A stretch of DNA of 60,493 nucleotides from Thermoleophilia bacterium. Its GTDB lineage: Bacteria > Actinomycetota > Thermoleophilia > Gaiellales > Gaiellaceae. Shown piece by piece: positions 53,240 to 60,493 of this stretch (positions within the stretch are counted from its first letter, which is position 1; each line of letters opens with the position of its first letter). Location: contig JAICPI010000011.1 in NCBI GenBank assembly GCA_025929895.1, positions 1 to 60,493 of the forward strand, in the 5' to 3' direction. The position numbers and the translations under genes are program-made. The notes under the pieces are model-generated. The model did not search any database. It had not been told where the DNA came from and saw only the letters and a list, made by a program, of their open reading frames with translations.

Positions 53240-54486
53240 GCAGGGGCGCGGCGCCGCGCCTGCTGATCCGCGACCTCGAACAGCTGGTGACCCCGGCGGG
53301 AACCGCCGCGCCCCTGCGCGGCCGCGCGCTCGGCGATCTCGACTGGCTCGACGACGCGTTCGTCCTCTGCGACGGCCCGACGGTGGAGGCCGTCGGGCGG
53401 ATGCGAGACCTCCGCCCGGTCGACGGCGACGTCGTCGAGGTCGACGGTCGCGGGCGCTGCGCCGTCCCCGGGCTCGTCGACTGCCACACGCACGCGTGCT
53501 TCGCGGGCGACCGCGTCGAGGAGTTCGCGCTCCGTGCGTCGGGGGCGAGCTACGAGGAGCTCCACGCAGCGGGGGGCGGCATCCTCTCGACCGTCGCCGC
53601 GACCCGTGCCGCGGGCGAGCGGGAGCTCGCCGCCGCCGTCCGGACGCACGCCGGGTGGATGCTCCGCGCCGGCACGACGACGTTCGAGGCGAAGTCCGGC
53701 TACGGGCTCGACCGCGACACGGAGCTCGCGTCGCTGCGCGCGATCGGCGCCTCCGGCGGCATCGCGACGTGGCTGGGCGCCCACGCCGTGCCGCCCGAGT
53801 TCGACGACGCCGAGGCGTACCTCGAGTTCACGCTCCGCGAGGTGCTCCCCGACGCCGCGCAGCTCGCCGAGTTCGCCGACGTGTTCCTCGAGCGAGGCGC
53901 GTTCGACGCCGACCAGGCCCGGCGGTACCTCCAGGCGTGTCGCGACGCCGGCCTCGCGCTGCGCCTGCACGGCGACCAGTTCACCGAGGCGGGGGCGATC
54001 CCGCTGGCGATCGAGCTCGGGGTCCGCTCGGTCGACCACCTGGAAGCGACGGGAGCTGCCGGCGTGCGCGCGCTCGCACGCAGCGACGTGGTCGGCGTGC
54101 TGCTTCCGGCCAGCGCGCTCTTCCTCGACCGCCCGATGGCTCCGGCGCGGGCGCTCGTCGACGCCGGCGCCGCGGTCGCCCTCGCGACCGACTTCAACCC
54201 GGGGAGCGCCTTCTGCGAGAGCCTGCCGCTCGTCTGCTCGCTCGCGTGCACCCAGCTCCGGCTCTCGCCTGCCGAGGCACTCGCAGCGTGCACGGTGAAC
54301 GCAGCGCACGTGCTCGACCGGGCGTCTCGCATCGGCCGGATCGCGCCGGGCTACCAGGCGGACGTCGTCCTGCTCGACGCACCGGACTGGCGCTACCTCG
54401 CGTACCACCTCGGAGCGGATCTGATCGCGGGCGTCGTCCGCCGCGGAGAGGTCGTCGGCGACGTGGTGAGCCCCGGCGCAAGCTAG
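53236..54486 (+). CDS. hutI: Imidazolonepropionase
   Basis: Opens the imidazolone ring to give N-formimino-L-glutamate, the substrate of FtcD. The 416-residue amidohydrolase has metal ligands His84 and His86 in [11 protein letters not shown], the [10 protein letters not shown] and LHGDQF blocks and the catalytic Asp in [10 protein letters not shown]. Together with hutH, hutU and ftcD it completes the pathway from histidine to glutamate. ATG 53236 overlaps the hutU stop. Confidence 0.96.
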   Translation: MSRGAAPRLLIRDLEQLVTPAGTAAPLRGRALGDLDWLDDAFVLCDGPTVEAVGRMRDLRPVDGDVVEVDGRGRCAVPGLVDCHTHACFAGDRVEEFALRASGASYEELHAAGGGILSTVAATRAAGERELAAAVRTHAGWMLRAGTTTFEAKSGYGLDRDTELASLRAIGASGGIATWLGAHAVPPEFDDAEAYLEFTLREVLPDAAQLAEFADVFLERGAFDADQARRYLQACRDAGLALRLHGDQFTEAGAIPLAIELGVRSVDHLEATGAAGVRALARSDVVGVLLPASALFLDRPMAPARALVDAGAAVALATDFNPGSAFCESLPLVCSLACTQLRLSPAEALAACTVNAAHVLDRASRIGRIAPGYQADVVLLDAPDWRYLAYHLGADLIAGVVRRGEVVGDVVSPGAS

Positions 54487-54497
54487 GCTGACTCCGC

Positions 54498-54893
54498 ATG
54501 CCGACGCGGAAGCAGCGACGCAGGCGGGCCAAGGGCCGCAGGCACGAGTACGAGTACGTCTTCGTCGACGAGGAGGGCAACGAGGTCGAGGTCGATCCCG
54601 ACGACGTCAGGGCCGAGCGCGCCGTGAGCCGGAACGGCCGCGTGCGCGAGAGCTCGCGCGCGAACGTGCGCGTGCAGGCGCCGTCGTGGCGCCGGGTGGC
54701 GAAGCGAGGGCTGATCTTCGCCCCGCTGATGTTCGTCACCGTGATGCTGATCGACAGCTCACTGACCCTGCCGCAGGTCGCGGTCCAGACCGTCTTCCTG
54801 CTCGCGATCTTCCTGCCGTTCAGCTACTTCATGGACTCGTTCATGTACCGCCGCTACCAGCGGCGCGCAGGCGAGCCCGCAGCGAAGCGCTAG
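54498..54893 (+). CDS. Small membrane protein with charged N-terminus
   Basis: 131-residue protein. A very basic start (KQRRRRAKGRR) and a charged, probably disordered region to about residue 68 are followed by two hydrophobic helices (about 72-90 and 94-112) and an Arg-rich end. I do not recognise a family. ATG 54498 follows TAGGCT (54484-54489) by 8 nt. It overlaps the convergent cupin gene by 4 nt. Confidence 0.65.
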   Translation: MPTRKQRRRRAKGRRHEYEYVFVDEEGNEVEVDPDDVRAERAVSRNGRVRESSRANVRVQAPSWRRVAKRGLIFAPLMFVTVMLIDSSLTLPQVAVQTVFLLAIFLPFSYFMDSFMYRRYQRRAGEPAAKR

Positions 54894-55237
54894 TCGGCCG
54901 AGCCCCCGCCGCCGCGGTAGTGCCCTGGCCCGGGCCACGGCGCGAGGACGAGCAGCACTCGCGCGCCGCGGTCCGTCGAGACGGCGTGGCGCTCGTCGGG
55001 GTCGAACCGGAACACCGTCCCGGCCGACGCGTCGACGTGCTCGCCGCCGGCGGCCACGCGCACGTCGCCCTTGACGACGACGAGCAGCGCCGCCTCCTTC
55101 ACCTGGTGGTCGCCGAGCTCCTGCCCCGGCTCCAGGCCGATCAGCACCGTGCGCGCCTGGCCGACCTCCGAGTGCAGCACGACCGGCGAGCGGCTGCCGT
55201 CCGGCGTCTCGATCTCCATCAGGTTCCAGCTCTGCAC
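54890..55237 (-). CDS. Cupin domain protein
   Basis: 115-residue single-domain cupin: a beta barrel with the two motif areas GLEPGQELGDHQV and GTVFRFDPDERHAV. Only some of the usual metal ligands are clear (His in GDHQV, His in DERHA), so catalysis is uncertain and it may only bind a small ligand. GTG 55237 follows TAGGAT by 10 nt and diverges from the MBL hydrolase across 42 bp. Confidence 0.82.
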   Translation of the reverse strand: MQSWNLMEIETPDGSRSPVVLHSEVGQARTVLIGLEPGQELGDHQVKEAALLVVVKGDVRVAAGGEHVDASAGTVFRFDPDERHAVSTDRGARVLLVLAPWPGPGHYRGGGGSAD

Positions 55238-55279
55238 GGCGGGGGCGATCCTAACCGCCCGAGTAGACTCAAACGCCCG

Positions 55280-55915
55280 ATGCCGCTCGCGGTCGACACG
55301 TATTCGCTCGGACCCGTCGGAACGAACTGCTACGTCGTTCGGGAGCGGCGCGGCGCCGCCGAGTGCGTCGTGATCGACCCCGGCTGGGACGCCGCGCACC
55401 TTCGGCTCGAGCTCGCGCGGACGGGGGCTGCGTGCGCCGCGATCCTGCTCACGCACACGCACTTCGACCACATCGGCGCCGTCGCCGACCTCGCCGAGGC
55501 GACCGGTGCGCCCGTGCACGTCTCGCCGGACGCCGTCGGCGCGCTCGAGAGCCCGCTCGGCCCGCCTGGCGTCGCGCTGCGCGGCTACGGGGCCGCGCTG
55601 AGCGTGAGCGGCGGGGAGACCGTGGACGCCGCGGGCGTGTCGTTCGAGGTCCTCGACGTCCCCGGCCACGCGCCCGGACACCTTTCCTATTACGCCGACG
55701 GCTGCCTGTTCTCGGGCGACGTCCTCTTCGCGGGCGGCGTCGGCCGCGTCGACCTCCCCGGCGGTGACTGGGACACGCTGCTCGAGTCGATCCGCACGCT
55801 CGCCGACCGCTATCCGCCGGAGACCGTCGTGTACTCCGGCCACGGCCCGCCGACCACGATCGCGACCGAGCTGGCCGCCAACCCCTTCCTGGCCGAGCTC
55901 CGCGCCGCACGGTGA
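55280..55915 (+). CDS. Metallo-beta-lactamase fold hydrolase (glyoxalase II-like)
   Basis: 211-residue hydrolase with the binuclear zinc motif HTHFDH (His59, His61, Asp63, His64), later ligands in DVPGHAPGHLSYY and the Asp in LFSGDVLF, and the terminal SGHGP. The overall pattern is the YcbL/glyoxalase II-like group, which act on thioesters. ATG 55280 follows TAGACT by 10 nt. Its stop overlaps the hisS start (GTGA), a pairing I have seen described for hisS operons in Actinobacteria. Confidence 0.9.
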   Translation: MPLAVDTYSLGPVGTNCYVVRERRGAAECVVIDPGWDAAHLRLELARTGAACAAILLTHTHFDHIGAVADLAEATGAPVHVSPDAVGALESPLGPPGVALRGYGAALSVSGGETVDAAGVSFEVLDVPGHAPGHLSYYADGCLFSGDVLFAGGVGRVDLPGGDWDTLLESIRTLADRYPPETVVYSGHGPPTTIATELAANPFLAELRAAR

Positions 55916-57141
55916 AGTTCCAGGCACCGCGCGGAACCCACGACGTCCTGCCGTCGGAGCAGCCGCTGTGGCAGCTGGCGACGGGCACGCTCGCGGAGGT
56001 GGCGGAGACGTACGGGTACCGCCGGATCCAGACGCCCGTCTTCGAGGACGCCGAGCTGTTCCTGCGCACCTCGGGGGAGGGCTCGGATCTCGTGCAGAAG
56101 GAGATGTACCTCTTCGAGGACCGCGGCGGCCGCGAGCTCGCGCTCCGGCCCGAGGCGACCGCTCCCATCTGCCGTGCCTACCTCGACCACGGGCTGCACC
56201 GCGAGCCGCAGCCGGTGAAGCTCTACACCCAGGCCACGATGTACCGCTACGCCGCGCCGCAGAAGGGTCGCTACCGCGAGCACTGGCAGCAGTCGGTCGA
56301 GGCGATCGGCTCCGACGACCCCGCGATCGACGCGGAGGTGATCCAGCTCTACCACGAGGTCCTGCGCCGGCTCGGCGTGACGCAGTTCGCGCTTCGCCTC
56401 AACTCGATCGGCGACCGCGAGTGCCGCCCGGCGTACGTGGCGCGGCTCGGCGAGTGGCTCGACGCGCACCCGGACGCGCTCGACGACGAGGCGCGCCAGA
56501 AGCGGGCGACGAGCCCGCTGCGCGTGTTCGACGTCAAGAGCGCGGACGTGCAGGCCGCGCTCGCCGAGGCGCCGACGATCGGCGAGTCGCTCTGCGAAGC
56601 CTGCGCCGAGCACTTCGCGCAGGTGCGCGCGCTCCTCGACGCCTACGGCGTGGGGTACACGCTCGACGCCACGCTCGTGCGCGGGCTCGACTACTACACG
56701 CGCACGACCTTCGAGTTCATCGGCCCGGAGGAGGGCTCGCAGTCGACGATCTGCGGCGGCGGTCGCTACGACTATCTCGTCGAGGAGATCGGCGGGCCGC
56801 CGACGCCCGGGATCGGCTTCGGTGCGGGCGTCGAGCGCCTGATCATGGCGCTCGAGCACGAGTCGATCTCGGCGGAGCAGCGCGCGCTCGACCTCTTCTT
56901 CCTGATCGAGCCCGACGCCGACCGCACGGCGGCGCTCGCCGAGATGGCGAAGCTGCGCGCCGCGGGCGTCTCCTGCGACGCGGACTACGCCGGACGCTCG
57001 CTGAAGGGCCAGCGCACGCAGCTCGCCCGCTCCGGCGCGCTCGGCTTCGTGCACGTGCGGGCCGGTGGCGCGACCGTGAAACGTCGCGACGACGAGCGCG
57101 ACGTCTCCGTGGACGAGGTCGCGGTTACGGTGCTCGGATGA
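55912..57141 (+). CDS. hisS: Histidyl-tRNA synthetase
   Basis: Class II synthetase charging tRNA-His. The 409-residue product starts KFQAPRGTHDVLP; motif 2 is in MYRYAAPQKGRYREHWQ, the histidine-specific blocks are LVRGLDYYTRTTFEF and GGGRYDYL, and motif 3 is GIGFGAGVERL. The C-terminal 90 residues are the anticodon-binding domain. GTG 55912 overlaps the preceding stop and the next gene, aspS, overlaps its stop. Confidence 0.96.
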   Translation: MKFQAPRGTHDVLPSEQPLWQLATGTLAEVAETYGYRRIQTPVFEDAELFLRTSGEGSDLVQKEMYLFEDRGGRELALRPEATAPICRAYLDHGLHREPQPVKLYTQATMYRYAAPQKGRYREHWQQSVEAIGSDDPAIDAEVIQLYHEVLRRLGVTQFALRLNSIGDRECRPAYVARLGEWLDAHPDALDDEARQKRATSPLRVFDVKSADVQAALAEAPTIGESLCEACAEHFAQVRALLDAYGVGYTLDATLVRGLDYYTRTTFEFIGPEEGSQSTICGGGRYDYLVEEIGGPPTPGIGFGAGVERLIMALEHESISAEQRALDLFFLIEPDADRTAALAEMAKLRAAGVSCDADYAGRSLKGQRTQLARSGALGFVHVRAGGATVKRRDDERDVSVDEVAVTVLG

Positions 57142-58877
57142 GCGACTGGCGCGACCGCGGTGCAGGCGAGCTCCGCGAGGAGCACGTCGGCGAGCGCGTG
57201 CGGCTCGCGGGGTGGACCGCGCGCCGGCGCGACCACGGCGGCCTCGTGTTCGTGGACCTGCGCGACCAGACCGGCGTCTCGCAGCTCGTGATCAACCCCG
57301 AGCGCGCGAGCGACGCCGCCGAGACCGCGCACGAGGTCCGCAACGAGTTCGTCCTCCAGGCGGAGGGCGAGGTCGTGCGGCGCGCTCCAGAGGCGGTCAA
57401 CCCGAACCTCGCGACGGGTGCGGTCGAGGTGCAGGTCGACACGCTCCGCGTCGTCTCGCGCTCGACGCCGCTGCCGTTCCAGCTCGACGAGGAGAACGTC
57501 GACGAGATGCTCCGGTTCGCGTACCGCTGGCTCGATCTCCGGCGGGACCGACTCCAGCACAACATCCGGGCCCGGGCCCGGATGGTCTCGATCATCCGCG
57601 CCGAGATGGAGGCGGCCGGGTTCGTCGACATCGAGACGCCGATCATGGGCAAGCCGACGCCTGAAGGAGCGCGCGACTTCGTCGTGCCGACGAGGCTGCA
57701 GCCCGGACGGTTCTTCGCGCTGCCGCAGTCGCCCCAGATCTACAAGCAGCTCCTGGTGATCTCCGGGTTCGAGCGCTACTACCAGATCGCGCGCTGCTTT
57801 CGCGACGAGGATCTGCGCGCCGACCGCCTCCAGGAGCTGACGCAGCTCGACGTCGAGATGGCGTTCCCCGACCAGGAGTTCCTGTTCGCGCTGATCGAGC
57901 GGGCGGTCGCGCGGATCTGGCGCGAGGTCCGCGGCGTCGAGCTGGAGCTGCCGTTTCCCCGGACGACGTGGGAGGAGGCCGACCGGCGCTGGGGGTCGGA
58001 CAAGCCCGATCTCCGCTTCGCGCTCGAGATCGAGGACGCCACCGAGGTCACGCGGGGATCGACGTTCGGCGTGTTCGCGGGCGCAGCCGCCGTCCGGTTC
58101 CTGCGCGTGCCGCGCGAGCTGTCCCGCGGCGAGCTCGCGAAGCTCGAGGAGTTCGCGAAGCAGTGGGGCGCGAAGGGCCTCGCCTACGTCGTGTACGGCG
58201 ACGACGGCGAGCCGCGGTCGCCGATCGCGAAGTTCCTCGGCGAACCGGAGCTGGCGGCGTTCCGCTCCGAGCCCGGCACGACGCTGCTCTTCGGCGCCGG
58301 CGAGCCGGCGGCGGTCTCGCGCGTGCTGGGCGCGCTCCGGCTGCACCTCGGCCGAGAGCTCGCCCTGATCGACGAGAACGCCTGGCGCTTCCTCTGGATC
58401 ACGGACTTCCCGCTGCTCGAGTGGGACGACGCGGAGGGGCGCTGGACCGCCGTGCACCACCCGTTCACACGGCCGAACGAGGAGAGCCTCGCGCTCCTCG
58501 ACACCGACCCCGGGGCCGCCAAGGCCGTCGCCTACGACCTGGTCGGGAACGGGATCGAGCTCGCCGGCGGCTCGTTCCGGATCCACGAGCAGGAGCTCCA
58601 GGCGAAGGTGTTCCAGCTCCTGAACATCGGTCCCGAGGAGCAGGAGGCGAAGTTCGGCCACCTGCTCCGGGCGCTCGCGATGGGGGCGCCGCCGCACGGC
58701 GGGATCGCGTCCGGGATCGACCGGATGTCGATGGCCCTGCTCGACGAGCCGCTGATCCGCGACACGGTCGCGTTCCCGAAGAGCCAGGCCGGCCTCGACC
58801 CGATGACCGGTGCGCCCAGCGACGTCACGCAGGAACAGCTCGACGAGCTGGGAATTGAGGTACTTCCAGCCGATTAA
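57138..58877 (+). CDS. aspS: Aspartyl-tRNA synthetase
   Basis: Class II synthetase. The 579-residue bacterial-type product has an N-terminal OB-fold (VRLAGWTARRRDHGGLVFVDLRD), motif 1/2 region FALPQSPQIYKQLL and RCFRDEDLRADRLQE, the inserted GAD domain (about 290-420), and motif 3 GGIASGIDRMSMAL. ATG 57138 overlaps the hisS stop (ATGA). Whether it also charges tRNA-Asn cannot be told from motifs alone. The hisS-aspS order is widespread in bacteria. Confidence 0.97.
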   Translation: MSDWRDRGAGELREEHVGERVRLAGWTARRRDHGGLVFVDLRDQTGVSQLVINPERASDAAETAHEVRNEFVLQAEGEVVRRAPEAVNPNLATGAVEVQVDTLRVVSRSTPLPFQLDEENVDEMLRFAYRWLDLRRDRLQHNIRARARMVSIIRAEMEAAGFVDIETPIMGKPTPEGARDFVVPTRLQPGRFFALPQSPQIYKQLLVISGFERYYQIARCFRDEDLRADRLQELTQLDVEMAFPDQEFLFALIERAVARIWREVRGVELELPFPRTTWEEADRRWGSDKPDLRFALEIEDATEVTRGSTFGVFAGAAAVRFLRVPRELSRGELAKLEEFAKQWGAKGLAYVVYGDDGEPRSPIAKFLGEPELAAFRSEPGTTLLFGAGEPAAVSRVLGALRLHLGRELALIDENAWRFLWITDFPLLEWDDAEGRWTAVHHPFTRPNEESLALLDTDPGAAKAVAYDLVGNGIELAGGSFRIHEQELQAKVFQLLNIGPEEQEAKFGHLLRALAMGAPPHGGIASGIDRMSMALLDEPLIRDTVAFPKSQAGLDPMTGAPSDVTQEQLDELGIEVLPAD

Positions 58878-58960
58878 CGCCCGGAGCCGTTCGGGCCGAT
58901 GCAGAGGTCATACTTGACGAGGCGCCGACCGGCGCCGGACGAAAGGAACCCGAGAGCACG

Positions 58961-59872
58961 ATGTCGACACCGCAGGATCCCGGCCGCGCGGCCGCCGCTC
59001 CCGGGCTGACCGCGCTGCCCCGCCTCGAGGACCTCCCGCAGGCAGCCGGCGGCGGCTACGAGGCCGACCCGGTCCGCGAGGCGTTCGAGGCGTTCCGCCG
59101 CCACTCCGCCCAGCTCAACGCCCAGCTCCGCGTGCTCCAGGCAGCCGGCAAGAGCGCGGACGTCGAGCCGACGGGTCACGCGGTGCGGATGGACGCGCTC
59201 CACCTGATCCGCGCGGCCGCCGAGTTCGCCGACACCGTCGAGCGCGACGCGCAGCAGGCTTCCGCGAACCAGCTCGCCCGCACCGAGGGCGAGGTGCGCC
59301 GTCGGCAGCTCGAGCTCCAGGAGCGCGAGGCCGAGATCGAGCGCTACCGCCAGGAGTCCGAGCGCCAGCGCGCCGAGATCCTGAACGCCGCTCGGACCGA
59401 GTCGCGCGAGCTGCTCCAGAACTCCGAGCGCGAGGCCACTCAGGAGGTGCGCGAGGCCGAGGCGCGCGCGAACCGGCTCCTCGAGCAGGCGCGCCACCAG
59501 GCGACCGAGCTCACGAACGCCACACGGGCCGAGGTGGAGCAGACGCTCGAGTGGGCGCGGGCGCAGGCCTCGACCGTGATGGCGCGCGCGCAGCAGGGTG
59601 CGGAGCAGCTCCTCGGCTCGGCCGGGCTCGGGGAGGACCAGATCAGCCGCGTCGCCGAGGCGATCGTCAAGTCGGCCGACGAGGTTGGCGAGGCCGCGCG
59701 CCGCCCCGGGTCGCTGCCCGGGGCGCCTGCGACCGGCGCCGCCCAGGCGCCCGAAGAGCCGCCGGCGACGCCGCCGATGTCGGTCGCGCCGCCCGCCGCG
59801 CCTCCCGTCAGCCCGCCGGCGGAGCCCGCCGGCTCCGCCGACGACGACGAGCGCGAAGAGCCCCAGGCCTAG
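58961..59872 (+). CDS. DivIVA-like coiled-coil protein with Pro-rich tail
   Basis: 303-residue cytoplasmic protein. A short helical head (about 35-100) is followed by a coiled coil (about 100-215) rich in Glu, Arg, Gln and Ala, of the DivIVA/Wag31-like kind, then a helical patch and a disordered Ala/Pro-rich tail. It could scaffold a membrane complex; no function is proven. ATG 58961 follows an AAGGAA purine stretch. The membrane protein at 59879 begins 6 nt after its stop. Confidence 0.65.
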   Translation: MSTPQDPGRAAAAPGLTALPRLEDLPQAAGGGYEADPVREAFEAFRRHSAQLNAQLRVLQAAGKSADVEPTGHAVRMDALHLIRAAAEFADTVERDAQQASANQLARTEGEVRRRQLELQEREAEIERYRQESERQRAEILNAARTESRELLQNSEREATQEVREAEARANRLLEQARHQATELTNATRAEVEQTLEWARAQASTVMARAQQGAEQLLGSAGLGEDQISRVAEAIVKSADEVGEAARRPGSLPGAPATGAAQAPEEPPATPPMSVAPPAAPPVSPPAEPAGSADDDEREEPQA

Positions 59873-59878
59873 CGCCCC

Positions 59879-60493
59879 GTGCGCGCGTTCGGCCGGCGTT
59901 TCCTCCTCGAGGCCCTCTTCATCGTCGTCGTCGCCTTGATCGCGGGGTTCGCGGGCCTCGAGTGGACCGCGATCGTGCTCGTGATCGGGCTCGCGTACCT
60001 CCTCGTCGTCGCCTTCGAGCTGGCCGTCGCGCGGACCGGCACGTGGCCGGGGCAAGACGCGCTCGCCCGCCGGGCCGAGCCGCTCCCCGCGCCGATCGAC
60101 GCGATGCCCGAGCACCAGCACGTCCACGTGCTCCCGCGCGCGTCTGAGCCCGACGCCGACGCCCAGCCCGTGCTGGAGCTCCGACCGGAGCCGATGCCCG
60201 AGCCGGAGCCCGAGCCGCCGCCCGCGCCCGAGCCGGTGCCGCCGACGCCCGAGCCGGAGCCGGCGCCGGCGCCCGAGCCCGAGGCGCCGCCCGCTCCCGA
60301 GCCCGTGCCGCCGACGCCGGAACCGGAGCCGGAGCCGGAGCCGGAGCCCGAGCCGGAGCCGGAGCCCGAGCCGGTCAAGCTCGAAGTCGTCCCGGAACCG
60401 GAACCAGAGCCGGAGCCGGAGCCGGAGCCCGAGCCCGAGCGCGTCGTCGCGCTCCCACTCTCGACCGCACCGCGCGAGTGGAACGTCTGGGAG
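59879..60493 (+). CDS. Membrane protein with Pro-Glu repeats, 3' end cut by the window
   Basis: Open frame of 205 codons running off the window. GTG 59879 starts [14 protein letters not shown]; two hydrophobic helices (about 10-26 and 30-48) are followed by a long extramembrane region dominated by Pro-Glu and Pro-Ala-Pro-Glu units (about residue 100 onward). Such tails are stiff, wall-spanning spacers like those of TonB or many actinobacterial surface proteins. The reverse strand is open too (Gly-Ser repeats), but only as a consequence of the repeat. Confidence 0.65.
   Translation, partial: MRAFGRRFLLEALFIVVVALIAGFAGLEWTAIVLVIGLAYLLVVAFELAVARTGTWPGQDALARRAEPLPAPIDAMPEHQHVHVLPRASEPDADAQPVLELRPEPMPEPEPEPPPAPEPVPPTPEPEPAPAPEPEAPPAPEPVPPTPEPEPEPEPEPEPEPEPEPVKLEVVPEPEPEPEPEPEPEPERVVALPLSTAPREWNVWE
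60187..60439 (+). repeat. In-frame CCGGAG-type repeats encoding Pro-Glu
   Basis: Tandem CCGGAG/CCCGAG hexamers; a longer unit coding [14 protein letters not shown] occurs twice (about 60217 and 60292). It lies inside the truncated membrane-protein gene and could change length by slippage. Confidence 0.75.

Noticed and set aside
59869-60378. Minus-strand Gly-Ser repeat protein
   Set aside because: It is the complement of the Pro-Glu codons; the plus-strand frame has a start coupled to the upstream gene and membrane helices.

Overview
The window is about 60 kb of very GC-rich, gene-dense DNA with strong G/C preference at third codon positions, frequent GTG/TTG starts, short or absent 5' leaders and genes joined by 1-4 nt overlaps. 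Split glycine dehydrogenase (gcvPA/gcvPB), a Tad pilus locus, a CsoR-type copper operon and tRNAs without encoded CCA point to a deep-branching actinobacterium. I infer something near Thermoleophilia (Gaiellales or Solirubrobacterales); no 16S gene is present to confirm this. I see no phage, insertion sequence or CRISPR array.

Layout. 1-5.5 kb: glycine cleavage operon gcvT-gcvH-gcvPA-gcvPB, then a GST-like gene and an unknown gene. 5.5-15.4 kb: mscL, rlmN, a methyltransferase, a GH13 glucosidase, threonine aldolase, an ABC permease/ATPase pair, a cation/proton exchanger and a small Cys-rich protein. 15.4-18.6 kb (minus): an M28 peptidase, endonuclease IV and an AlkZ-like DNA glycosylase, diverging from gltX. 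20-24.9 kb: a receiver protein coupled to two metallopeptidases, a secreted protein and a zinc ribbon. 24.9-27 kb: small genes, tRNA-Glu and a structured non-coding stretch. 27-29.5 kb (minus): copZ-copA-csoR behind a CsoR-like operator. 29.5-39.2 kb (minus): Tad pilus operon (two Flp pilins, TadE, TadG-like, CpaB, CpaE, CpaF, VWA-TadB fusion, TadC, coiled-coil protein). 39.6-41.6 kb (plus): a membrane-anchored M15-like peptidase and a DUF192-pilin fusion. 41.7-47.1 kb (minus): tRNA-Gln, an HD protein, a membrane protein and a heterodimeric ABC exporter. 47.1-49.1 kb: a hydrolase-cyclase fusion and a uracil-DNA glycosylase. 49.1-54.5 kb: histidine degradation (ftcD, hutH, hutU, hutI). 54.5-60.5 kb: a small membrane protein, a cupin, an MBL hydrolase, hisS, aspS, a coiled-coil protein and a truncated Pro/Glu-repeat membrane protein.

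Themes. Glycine cleavage and the hut/ftcD cluster both load one-carbon units onto tetrahydrofolate. The AlkZ-like glycosylase, endonuclease IV and uracil-DNA glycosylase are base-excision repair functions. The Tad block is the most unusual part: tandem pilins sharing an 83-bp identical core, a VWA domain fused to TadB, and a pilin-like tail on a DUF192 protein. No prepilin peptidase is seen, so processing must be encoded elsewhere. Many genes start exactly 6 nt after a -10-like hexamer, which suggests widespread leaderless transcripts.
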